DNA from: an uncultured Hungatella sp. | GTDB lineage: Bacteria; Bacillota; Clostridia; Lachnospirales; Lachnospiraceae | DNA: 7,535 nucleotides | Direction: 5' to 3' | Assembly (NCBI GenBank): GCA_959018155.1 | Contig: CAUEKH010000112.1 | Location: 1 to 7,535 of the forward strand | Shown: piece by piece, positions 1 through 7,535 of the stretch | Layout of the letters: the number at the start of each line of letters is the position of its first letter | Numbering within the stretch: position 1 is the first letter of the stretch | Made by a program: the position numbers and the translations under genes | The notes under the pieces: model-generated | Told to the model about the DNA's origin: nothing | The model's database searches: none | The model's input: only the letters and a program-made list of their open reading frames with translations

Positions 1-22
1 AAATTTCAATACTTTCCCTCAA
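1..22 (-). CDS. Possible 5' end of a gene running off the left edge (unidentified)
   Basis: Only about seven codons would lie in the window, so no product can be named. On the minus strand a strong purine-rich Shine-Dalgarno (GGGAGGG, 30-36) stands 7 nt before an in-frame TTG at 22-20, which opens a frame reading LRESIEI to the edge. An ATG at 29-27 is too close to the same Shine-Dalgarno and its frame closes after seven codons (TGA, 8-6). The promoter at 150-178 points this way. Between them, an ORF of 19 codons (85-26) begins with ATG six bases after AAGG, is very basic (eight Arg/Lys) and could be a leader peptide or chance. The start may also lie outside the window. Confidence is low because the coding part is too short to test. 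Confidence 0.2.
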
Positions 23-149
23 TATTCATCCCTCCCTTCCAGCTGTCTTCTTTTGTCTTTTCAGGAATCTTCGGCGAAACGCCATGAACTGCCTTGCGGC
101 CTGAACAGGAATTGCGAAAACGGAATCGCTTTCTGAATTCTTCGCTTTC

Positions 150-178
150 ACTATATCATATCGGACATGTATGGTCAA
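150..178 (-). promoter_or_regulatory. SigA-type promoter firing leftward
   Basis: On the minus strand, TTGACC (178-173) and TATAGT (155-150) are 17 bp apart. TGA immediately before the -10 gives an extended -10 element. Transcription would start near 143 and leave a leader of about 120 nt before the Shine-Dalgarno at 30-36. The match is seen directly; activity is inferred. The 20-bp tandem array lies upstream of this promoter. Confidence 0.6.
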
Positions 179-240
179 GCGGTGAGAGAAATTCCGGGAA
201 ATATTATGGTTTCTTATAAGGATCGGGAAAATTTGGTGGC

Positions 241-600
241 GGATGGAGTGGGCAGGAAGATAGGTGGGAGGCAGGAACTGACGGTTTGGGACAGGAACTT
301 CCGGCTCGGGATAGGAACTGACGATTCGGGACAGGAACTTCCGGCTCGGGATAGAAACTTACGGCTCGGGACAGAAACTGCATGACCGAGACAGAAACTG
401 CCGACTCGGGACAGAAACTGACGGCTCGGGATAGGAATTGACGACTCGGCTCAGGAACTGACGGTTTGGGACAGGAACTGACGGCTCAGGACAGGAACTT
501 CCGGTTCTGGATAGGAACTTCCGGCTCGGGATAGGAACTTCTGGCTCACGACAGGAACTTCCGGCTCGCGACAGGAAAACCAAACGTTAACAGGAACCAG
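241..600. repeat. 20-bp tandem repeat array (about 16-18 units)
   Basis: The sequence repeats with an exact 20-bp period and no indels. Fifteen clear units run from 281 to 580; degenerate units flank them at 241-280 and 581-600. The consensus is ACGGCTCGGGACAGGAACTK, and the ACAGGAACT part is best conserved, still recognisable at 251-257 and 590-596. The last base of one unit and the first base of the next are linked: 12 of 15 junctions are either T|C (GGAACTTCCGG) or G|A (GGAACTGACGG). The T|C form contains the imperfect palindrome GGAA-C-TTCC. Divergence is highest at the edges, as expected for an array homogenised by unequal exchange or slippage. Open frames through it are a by-product: the minus-strand copy of the unit has no stop triplet in any frame, and three units make a 20-codon periodicity. 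Function is unknown. It lies between the leftward promoter and the lacZ terminator. Confidence 0.93.
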
Positions 601-700
601 ATGCAACCGAATCAAGGCAAACCCTCCACATCAACGGTCAAGTTGAACGTACTCCGCCCTCCGTCCACAAGTATGTCGTCCCTTTACTTATGCAGCAGAC
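601..700. other. Intergenic stretch, no feature recognised
   Basis: This stretch lies between the tandem array and the lacZ terminator. An open frame of 80 codons starting at 601 on the plus strand has no Shine-Dalgarno, an unstructured composition, and runs through the terminator hairpin into the end of lacZ. I do not consider it a gene. No promoter or repeat was found here. Confidence 0.5.
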
Positions 701-730
701 AAGAAGGCGAAAGCAACAATTGCTTTCGCC
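701..730 (-). terminator. Rho-independent terminator downstream of lacZ
   Basis: GGCGAAAGCAA (706-716) and TTGCTTTCGCC (720-730) form a perfect 11-bp stem with a 3-nt loop. On the minus strand the stem is followed by TTCTTGTCT, a moderately T-rich tail; on the plus strand no T-run follows. It starts about 80 bp past the lacZ stop codon, in the right orientation to end the lacZ transcript. Confidence 0.72.
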
Positions 731-811
731 CTCATACAGCATGGCATTTCCCTACATCTACTCATATCGTTTTATATTGCTATAGTAAATCAAGGCACCA
801 TTTTTATTTCA

Positions 812-3904
<3,093 letters not shown>

Positions 3905-3913
3905 TTAATTCTT

Positions 3914-3942
3914 ATTATAAAACGGGGCCATGGAAAATCCAT
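3914..3942 (-). promoter_or_regulatory. lacZ promoter with weak -35
   Basis: A perfect TATAAT lies on the minus strand at 3919-3914, giving a predicted start near 3907 and a leader of about 24 nt. No good -35 is found at 16-18 bp spacing; the best (ATGGAT, 17 bp) matches poorly. A strong -10 with a poor -35 suits a promoter needing an activator, consistent with the divergent AraC-type gene. Confidence 0.6.
3930..3942. promoter_or_regulatory. Palindrome over the lacZ -35 region
   Basis: ATGGA-AAA-TCCAT is an inverted repeat with perfect 5-bp arms. It covers the place where the lacZ -35 element should be and ends 9 bp before the -35 of the divergent regulator promoter. It could be an operator. 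The arms are short, so chance is possible. Confidence 0.35.
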
Positions 3943-3951
3943 ATCTTTCAT

Positions 3952-3980
3952 TAGACAAAACATGCACAAAATGATACAAT
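3952..3980 (+). promoter_or_regulatory. Promoter of the AraC-type regulator gene
   Basis: TAGACA (3952-3957), a 17-bp spacer and TACAAT (3975-3980) give a near-consensus SigA promoter, with transcription starting near 3987. Within it, ACAAAA occurs at 3955-3960 and again at 3966-3971, an 11-bp or one-helical-turn spacing. A direct repeat of this kind could bind the regulator and serve both autoregulation and lacZ activation. Confidence 0.6.
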
Positions 3981-4019
3981 CGTATTTAAGATTGAACTCA
4001 TCAGAGAAAGGAACTGTCC

Positions 4020-4991
4020 ATGTACACCAATACCGGCTATTTAAATCTGGAAGATTCCCAGTTAGAAGATATGACTGTCCCGCTTCGCGTCAACTGCTGC
4101 GGGGTCTACCGCCTTGTGACCCGCCCCTCCATGTATACACTCCGTCCTTACGGCCGTCCGGATTACCAGCTTCTCTATATCGCCTCGGGCCGGGCATGGT
4201 TTACCGCACCAAAAGGGATTGATAAAGAAATGATCGGGGAATCTGTAAATATCGCTCCGTCCAATGAATTGGAAACTTTCTCGGAACCGTACAAAATTAA
4301 AGAAATGGGCGGAACCTGGAACGAGGGCGACCTTCCCTCTTCCTTTCTGGAAGTACCGGCGGGAAGTATGATCCTCTACACGCCGCGCGAATACCAGCAG
4401 TATGTTTACTACCTGAAAGACAAACCGGAAGTGTTCTGGGTTCATTTCACCGGCAGCGAGGCCGGAAAGCTTTTAAGTGAAGCGGGATTTGGCAAAGATC
4501 CAATCCAGTATACCGGCAATTTATCAGGATATCAGCAGCTTTTTCTCTCCATGATCCGGGAACTGCAGCTTCCAAGGCCCTTTGGCACAGAATTGTCCTC
4601 CCTGTATTTTCGGGAACTGCTCTGCCTGATCCGGAGGCAGAACGCGGAAGGCGGCAGCAAGAAACCGCGGGTACAGAAAGAGATGGAACACGCCGTCCAT
4701 TTTTTCCATGAAAATTTCACACGGGAAATCTCCATCGAGGAGTATGCAAAGGATTTGCACATGAGCACCTGCTGGTTTATCCGCAGTTTTAAACAGTATG
4801 TCGGGATGCCGCCGCGGCAGTATCTGACTTCCATCCGGATCACCAAGGCAAAAGAACTGTTAGAGAGCACCAGCTATACGGTCAGTGAAATCGGGGCCAT
4901 CGTCGGATACGACAATCCCCTCTATTTCAGCCGCATTTTCAAAAAACAGACAGGGCTTTCACCGGCCGAATACCGGAAAGCCCTGTCATAA
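4020..4991 (+). CDS. AraC/XylS-family transcriptional regulator
   Basis: Probable sugar-responsive activator of the divergent lacZ. An N-terminal cupin-like ligand-sensing domain (about 20-145) is followed by a linker and a C-terminal double helix-turn-helix (about 220-323). HTH1 is at 238-260 (ISIEEYAKDLHMSTCWFIRSF) and HTH2 at 286-310; the family's closing signature GYDNPLYFSRIFKK...G.SP..YRK is intact. At 323 residues it exceeds the usual 280-295. The excess is a polar insert of about 45 residues (roughly 65-109) between the cupin strand ending AWFTAPKG and the strand VPAGSMILYTP, normally joined by a short turn. The ATG at 4020 follows AAAGGA (4007-4012) by 7 nt. Its final codons contain the terminator for the convergent XRE gene; no terminator for its own strand is visible at its end. 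The lacZ link rests on divergence and shared intergenic sites; the effector is not known. Confidence 0.93.
   Translation: MYTNTGYLNLEDSQLEDMTVPLRVNCCGVYRLVTRPSMYTLRPYGRPDYQLLYIASGRAWFTAPKGIDKEMIGESVNIAPSNELETFSEPYKIKEMGGTWNEGDLPSSFLEVPAGSMILYTPREYQQYVYYLKDKPEVFWVHFTGSEAGKLLSEAGFGKDPIQYTGNLSGYQQLFLSMIRELQLPRPFGTELSSLYFRELLCLIRRQNAEGGSKKPRVQKEMEHAVHFFHENFTREISIEEYAKDLHMSTCWFIRSFKQYVGMPPRQYLTSIRITKAKELLESTSYTVSEIGAIVGYDNPLYFSRIFKKQTGLSPAEYRKALS
4941..4987 (-). terminator. Terminator of the XRE gene, inside the araC-type coding end
   Basis: GACAGGGCTTTC (4949-4960) and GAAAGCCCTGTC (4976-4987) form a perfect 12-bp stem with a 15-nt loop. On the minus strand the stem is followed after TG by six T residues (4946-4941). 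It begins 7 nt beyond the XRE stop codon. On the plus strand no T-run follows, so it should be one-directional. The whole element lies in codons for the KKQTGLSPAEYRKALS end of the AraC-type protein. Confidence 0.82.
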
Positions 4992-4994
4992 CTG

Positions 4995-5351
4995 CTATCT
5001 GCTCTTGGAATCGAGAATCTTATCCATCCGTTTCATATATTCAATCATCACTTCCATCATGGAGAAAATGGAATTCTGCGCCTCGACTGTAAGTCCGGCA
5101 ATCTCTTCATCCAGATATTTAAACTGGGGGGCCTCACAGCTTTTCCTTCTGACCCCCAGAAGCACATCTGCCGATACATCGAGAGCCTCCGATATTTTTA
5201 TCAGGGAAGTAATGCTGGGAAGCCTTACTCCATGCTCCATGGAGGCCACAAAACCGCTTGATAAATCAAGTATCTCCGCCAGCTGCTCCTGCGTATATCC
5301 TGCTCTTATCCTGTATTTCTGAATTCGTTCCCCTATTGCCTTCTTATCCAT
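4995..5351 (-). CDS. XRE-family HTH transcriptional regulator
   Basis: Small cytoplasmic DNA-binding protein of 118 residues, probably a repressor. An HTH_3/Cro-C1 domain spans about residues 6-66, with the typical RIRAGYTQEQLAEILDLS and VASMEHGVRLPSITSLIKIS elements followed by the SADVLLG turn. The remainder (about 70-118) is a mostly helical, charged tail with EAQNSIFSMMEVMIEYMKRMDKI, likely used for dimerisation. The ATG at 5351 follows AAAGGA (5367-5362) by 10 nt. It converges with the araC-type gene (3 bp between stops) and lies 93 bp downstream of the S8 protease gene on the same strand, with no terminator between, so read-through from the protease is possible. AGTAT/ATACT half-sites upstream suggest that it represses itself. 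Family is clear; targets beyond its own promoter are unknown. Confidence 0.92.
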   Translation of the reverse strand: MDKKAIGERIQKYRIRAGYTQEQLAEILDLSSGFVASMEHGVRLPSITSLIKISEALDVSADVLLGVRRKSCEAPQFKYLDEEIAGLTVEAQNSIFSMMEVMIEYMKRMDKILDSKSR

Positions 5352-5374
5352 ATCTCAGTTATCCTTTCAGTTTC

Positions 5375-5394
5375 AGTATTAATACTAAAAGTAT
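5375..5394. promoter_or_regulatory. Putative XRE operator, proximal
   Basis: AGTATTAATACT (5375-5386) is a perfect 12-bp palindrome. With the next half-site it forms AATACT-AAA-AGTAT (5381-5394). It overlaps the candidate -10 and the start of the XRE transcript, a normal place for an autorepressor to bind. The symmetry is seen directly; binding is inferred. Confidence 0.6.
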
Positions 5395-5415
5395 ATCTGC
5401 ATTTTCCTCTGTCAA
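5390..5415 (-). promoter_or_regulatory. Candidate promoter of the XRE gene
   Basis: A perfect TTGACA (5415-5410) lies on the minus strand. The best -10 is TATACT (5395-5390), but the spacer is only 14 bp, shorter than the usual 16-18. Hexamers at normal spacing match poorly (TACTTT at 16 bp). The -10 candidate overlaps an AGTAT operator half-site. Confidence 0.45.
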
Positions 5416-5427
5416 ACAGCTACCATA

Positions 5428-5453
5428 AGTATTCTGCATAATACTCAGAGTAT
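5428..5453. promoter_or_regulatory. Putative XRE operator, distal
   Basis: AGTATT-N6-AATACT (5428-5445) is an inverted repeat, and AATACT-CAG-AGTAT follows within it (5440-5453). The last 14 bp match 12 of 14 bases of the proximal operator, 59 bp away. It lies upstream of the TTGACA of the XRE promoter and covers the stop codon of the S8 protease gene. Two sites flanking one promoter would allow cooperative or looped repression. Confidence 0.55.
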
Positions 5454-6335
5454 CAATCGTTCGACATCTAACATTCCCCAGCCCTGCTGATTCATGGGAA
5501 GTCCCAGATCGACAGCCCGTTCCCGAAGCCGGAGTTTGACGTCCTTATTGCTCATCTGGGGATACTTTTCCAGAAGAAGCGCAATCGCCCCTGTGACCAG
5601 GGGCGTGGACATGGAGGTTCCGCTTTTAGACTGATACCTCTCCGGCTCCGGTGCACAGCTCATGATTCCCGCGCCGGGCGCGATAATTTCAGGTTTACAG
5701 ATACAGGCCCCCGTAGGGCCGCGTCCGGAATAATCGATCATCCGGTTTCCCATGACATTGACTTCTTTATAATCGTCCGAGCAGCCTACCGTGATCACTT
5801 TGCGGCTGATCCCGGGAGTCGTGATCGTGTTTCGCTTCGGCCCCATATTTCCGGCCGCCACACAGACTACCAGGCCGTCATCCCAGGCCGCATTGACTCC
5901 CCGGACAAGAACTGAATTCTCGGTCATTCCCTTTTTTGTAAAAGATCCCACCGATATGTTTATAATCCTGATTCCATACTTCTCCCGGTTCTCACGAATC
6001 CATTTGATACCGGCAAGTACATCGGAAGCATACCCATTTCCTTTATTGTCCAAAACCTTCACCATAATGATGTGGCACTCCGGGGCTACCCCCTGGTACC
6101 TCCCGTCAGAAGCGCATCCGCTGCCGCCTATGATGCCCGATATGTGAGTCCCATGGCCGTTATCATCGTATGGATCCCGTCTCCGGTGTACCATATCTGC
6201 AAATGCCGCCACTCTATTATCAAAATCTTCATGAAGATAAATTCCCGTATCAAGTACAGCCACCCCGATACCCCGGCCCGTAAGGCCCTGCCGGTAGGCT
6301 GCTTCACAGTGAATAATTTCTCTCGCATGGTTCAC
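5445..6335 (-). CDS. Intracellular subtilisin-like serine protease (peptidase S8)
   Basis: Endopeptidase that cleaves peptide bonds by the Asp/His/Ser triad. Numbered from the GTG start, Asp29 lies in VAVLDTGI, His61 in DNGHGTHISG and Ser241 in SGTSMSTP; the oxyanion Asn163 is in AAGNMGP. All are intact. At 296 residues it is a bare catalytic domain with no signal peptide, propeptide or C-terminal extension, so it should act in the cytoplasm, as intracellular serine proteases do. The frame stays open upstream to 6485, but that extension would cover the divergent M20 promoter and start. The GTG at 6335, reading VNHAREIIH, fits the usual beginning of these proteins; its Shine-Dalgarno (CAGG, about 10 nt away) is weak, so the start is the least certain part. 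No clear promoter is seen. Its stop codon sits inside the distal XRE operator, and the XRE gene follows on the same strand. Substrates are unknown. Confidence 0.92.
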   Translation of the reverse strand: MNHAREIIHCEAAYRQGLTGRGIGVAVLDTGIYLHEDFDNRVAAFADMVHRRRDPYDDNGHGTHISGIIGGSGCASDGRYQGVAPECHIIMVKVLDNKGNGYASDVLAGIKWIRENREKYGIRIINISVGSFTKKGMTENSVLVRGVNAAWDDGLVVCVAAGNMGPKRNTITTPGISRKVITVGCSDDYKEVNVMGNRMIDYSGRGPTGACICKPEIIAPGAGIMSCAPEPERYQSKSGTSMSTPLVTGAIALLLEKYPQMSNKDVKLRLRERAVDLGLPMNQQGWGMLDVERLIL

Positions 6336-6374
6336 AGTCCGTTTACCTGATCCCTTTTTTATTAGGATATTCCA

Positions 6375-6403
6375 TTTACATTCATGGGTTTCACTTATAT
6401 AAT
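6375..6403 (+). promoter_or_regulatory. Promoter of the M20 peptidase gene
   Basis: TTTACA (6375-6380), a 17-bp spacer and a perfect TATAAT (6398-6403) form a near-consensus SigA promoter. Transcription should start near 6410, leaving a leader of about 23 nt with the Shine-Dalgarno AAGGAGAGG (6418-6426). The strong match suggests substantial basal expression. Confidence 0.78.
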
Positions 6404-6432
6404 GGAAATAATGAAAAAAGGAGAGGTGTTTT

Positions 6433-7535
6433 ATGGAAAACCACAGTTCTGACGCAATGGAGCTGACCCGGGAACTGATCCGCATCGACAGTTCCGATCC
6501 GGGCGCTTATGAAGGGGAAATTGGGGATTTTATCTGCCATTTTCTGCAGCAGTTTGACATTCCCGTCTTAAAAAAAGAGGTCCTGCCAGGCCGCTTTAAT
6601 GTCATGGCAAGACTGGAAGGGGAAAATGATTCTCCGGCTCTCGTCTATATCTGCCACATGGACACAGTGACCATCGGAGACGGCTGGAGTGTGCCGCCGC
6701 TGGGGGCAGAAGTGAGAAAAGGACGGATTTATGGCCGGGGGGCCTGTGATATGAAATCGGGACTTGCCTGCGCCTTATCGGCATTTGCCCGGACGGCGCA
6801 GCTGATAAAAGAAGGAAGGAAACCAAAGCGTCCCTTCGTCTTTATCGGAACCGTAGACGAGGAGGATTTTATGCGCGGCGTGGAGGATGGAATCGCCGCA
6901 GGCTGGGTAACGAAGGACTCCTGGGTTCTCGACACCGAGCCTACCAACGGAAAAATTGAAGTCGCCCACAAGGGAAGAACCTGGTTTGAAATAACCGTAA
7001 CCGGGGTGACCGCCCACGCCAGTACGCCATGGAAAGGGGCGGACGCTATCGCCGCCATGGCGGAAATCATTTCCTGCATCCGAAAGGAAATCGGGGCCTG
7101 TCCTTCTCATCCGGACCTGGGAATCTCAACGGTAACCTTCGGCCAGATCGAGGGCGGCTATCGGCCTTACGTCGTGCCTGATATGTGCCGTGTCTCCATC
7201 GACATGCGCCTCGTCCCGCCCACAGACACCGGCCGCGCCATCCGAATCGTGGAAGACGCAATCGACCGCGCGGCTAAAGAAGTACCCGGTATTACGGCCA
7301 GCTATAAGATTACCGGCGACCGCCCTTACGTGGAGAAGGACGACGCTTCCCCTCTCCTGGGCGCTTTAAGGCGGGTCTGTGAAGAGGTGACCGGAGAACC
7401 GGTGGAAGTCAGCTTTTTCCCGGGCTATACCGACACGGCCGTTATCGCCGGAATGCTTCACAACCACAACTGCATGTCCTACGGACCCGGCGAACTGGAA
7501 CTGGCCCACAAGCCGGATGAATCGGTTCCCTGTGG
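6433..7535 (+). CDS. M20-family zinc metallopeptidase (ArgE/DapE/CPG2 group), 3' end cut by window
   Basis: Predicted di-zinc exopeptidase or deacylase of the cytoplasm. About 367 codons are present and only the last stretch after LAHKPDESVP is missing. The zinc-site residues expected for this family are all there: His75 and Asp77 (CHMDT), bridging Asp106 (GRGACDMKSG), catalytic base Glu143 and ligand Glu144 (TVDEED), Glu169 (DTEPT) and the C-terminal His359 (LAHKPDE). The inserted dimerisation domain (about 180-290) carries the TAHAS motif with His195. The ATG at 6433 follows GGAG with a 9-nt spacer and has its own strong promoter. It is divergent from the S8 protease gene, with 97 bp between starts. 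The family covers acetylornithine deacetylase, succinyl-diaminopimelate desuccinylase, carboxypeptidase G2 and dipeptidases, and motifs alone do not choose among them. No arginine or lysine pathway gene is adjacent, so a peptidase or amidohydrolase role is as likely. Confidence 0.93.
   Translation, partial: MENHSSDAMELTRELIRIDSSDPGAYEGEIGDFICHFLQQFDIPVLKKEVLPGRFNVMARLEGENDSPALVYICHMDTVTIGDGWSVPPLGAEVRKGRIYGRGACDMKSGLACALSAFARTAQLIKEGRKPKRPFVFIGTVDEEDFMRGVEDGIAAGWVTKDSWVLDTEPTNGKIEVAHKGRTWFEITVTGVTAHASTPWKGADAIAAMAEIISCIRKEIGACPSHPDLGISTVTFGQIEGGYRPYVVPDMCRVSIDMRLVPPTDTGRAIRIVEDAIDRAAKEVPGITASYKITGDRPYVEKDDASPLLGALRRVCEEVTGEPVEVSFFPGYTDTAVIAGMLHNHNCMSYGPGELELAHKPDESVPC

Noticed and set aside
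136..151. Catabolite-control (cre-like) site near the leftward promoter start
   Set aside because: The left half, TGAAAGCG, fits the CcpA consensus, but the right half does not; at least two mismatches at conserved positions.
167..385. Plus-strand frame of 72 codons
   Set aside because: No ribosome binding site, overlaps the minus-strand promoter at 150-178 and runs into the tandem array, whose units give its repetitive end.
359..583. Minus-strand frame of 74 codons with a 20-residue repeating peptide
   Set aside because: It lies wholly in the tandem array. The reverse complement of the unit has no stop triplet in any frame, so a long periodic frame is expected by chance. It would start with TTG and has no Shine-Dalgarno.
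241..600. CRISPR array
   Set aside because: Units are contiguous at 20 bp with no unique spacers, and no cas gene is present.
676..748. Minus-strand micro-ORF of about 19 codons across the lacZ terminator hairpin
   Set aside because: Its codons are mostly the hairpin itself and there is no properly spaced Shine-Dalgarno; best explained by the terminator.
5146..5162. Hairpin CTTCTG-N5-CAGAAG as a terminator for the araC-type gene
   Set aside because: Only a 6-bp stem, no T-run on either strand, and it lies within the XRE coding sequence.

Overview
The window looks like chromosomal DNA from a Gram-positive anaerobe of the Clostridia, most likely a gut Lachnospiraceae. This is inferred from strong AGGAGG-type ribosome binding sites, canonical SigA-like promoters, rho-independent terminators, moderate base composition, and the style of the cytosolic LacZ, AraC-type, XRE, S8 and M20 proteins. 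No rRNA, tRNA, insertion sequence, phage gene or CRISPR array is visible.

Layout, left to right. Positions 1-600 hold no confident gene. A good minus-strand promoter (150-178) fires leftward into a leader of about 120 nt and probably serves a gene lying almost wholly outside the window. A 20-bp tandem array (about 241-600) sits upstream of that promoter. After a featureless stretch and a minus-strand terminator (701-730) comes lacZ (812-3883, minus), a complete 1023-residue GH2 beta-galactosidase. Divergent from it is an AraC-type regulator (4020-4991, plus). The two promoters are back to back in a 136-bp gap that also holds a small palindrome and an 11-bp-spaced direct repeat, so regulator and enzyme look like one sugar-responsive unit.

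The regulator converges on a small XRE-family repressor gene (4995-5351, minus), with 3 bp between the stops. The XRE terminator lies inside the last codons of the araC-type gene. Upstream of the XRE gene is a cluster of AGTAT/ATACT half-sites in two related composite operators, one at the start of its transcript and one overlapping the stop codon of the next gene. That gene is a compact intracellular subtilisin (S8, 5445-6335, minus, probable GTG start). Divergent from it, behind a near-consensus promoter, is an M20 zinc peptidase (6433 to the right edge, plus) lacking only its last residues.

The right half therefore groups a DNA-binding repressor, a cytosolic serine protease and a metallopeptidase. 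A shared role in regulated peptide breakdown is plausible but is inference from position alone. The least ordinary signals are the linked dimorphism in the tandem array, the paired XRE operators, the terminator embedded in coding sequence, and a long insertion in the sensor domain of the AraC-type protein. I see no clear evidence of a wholly new system.
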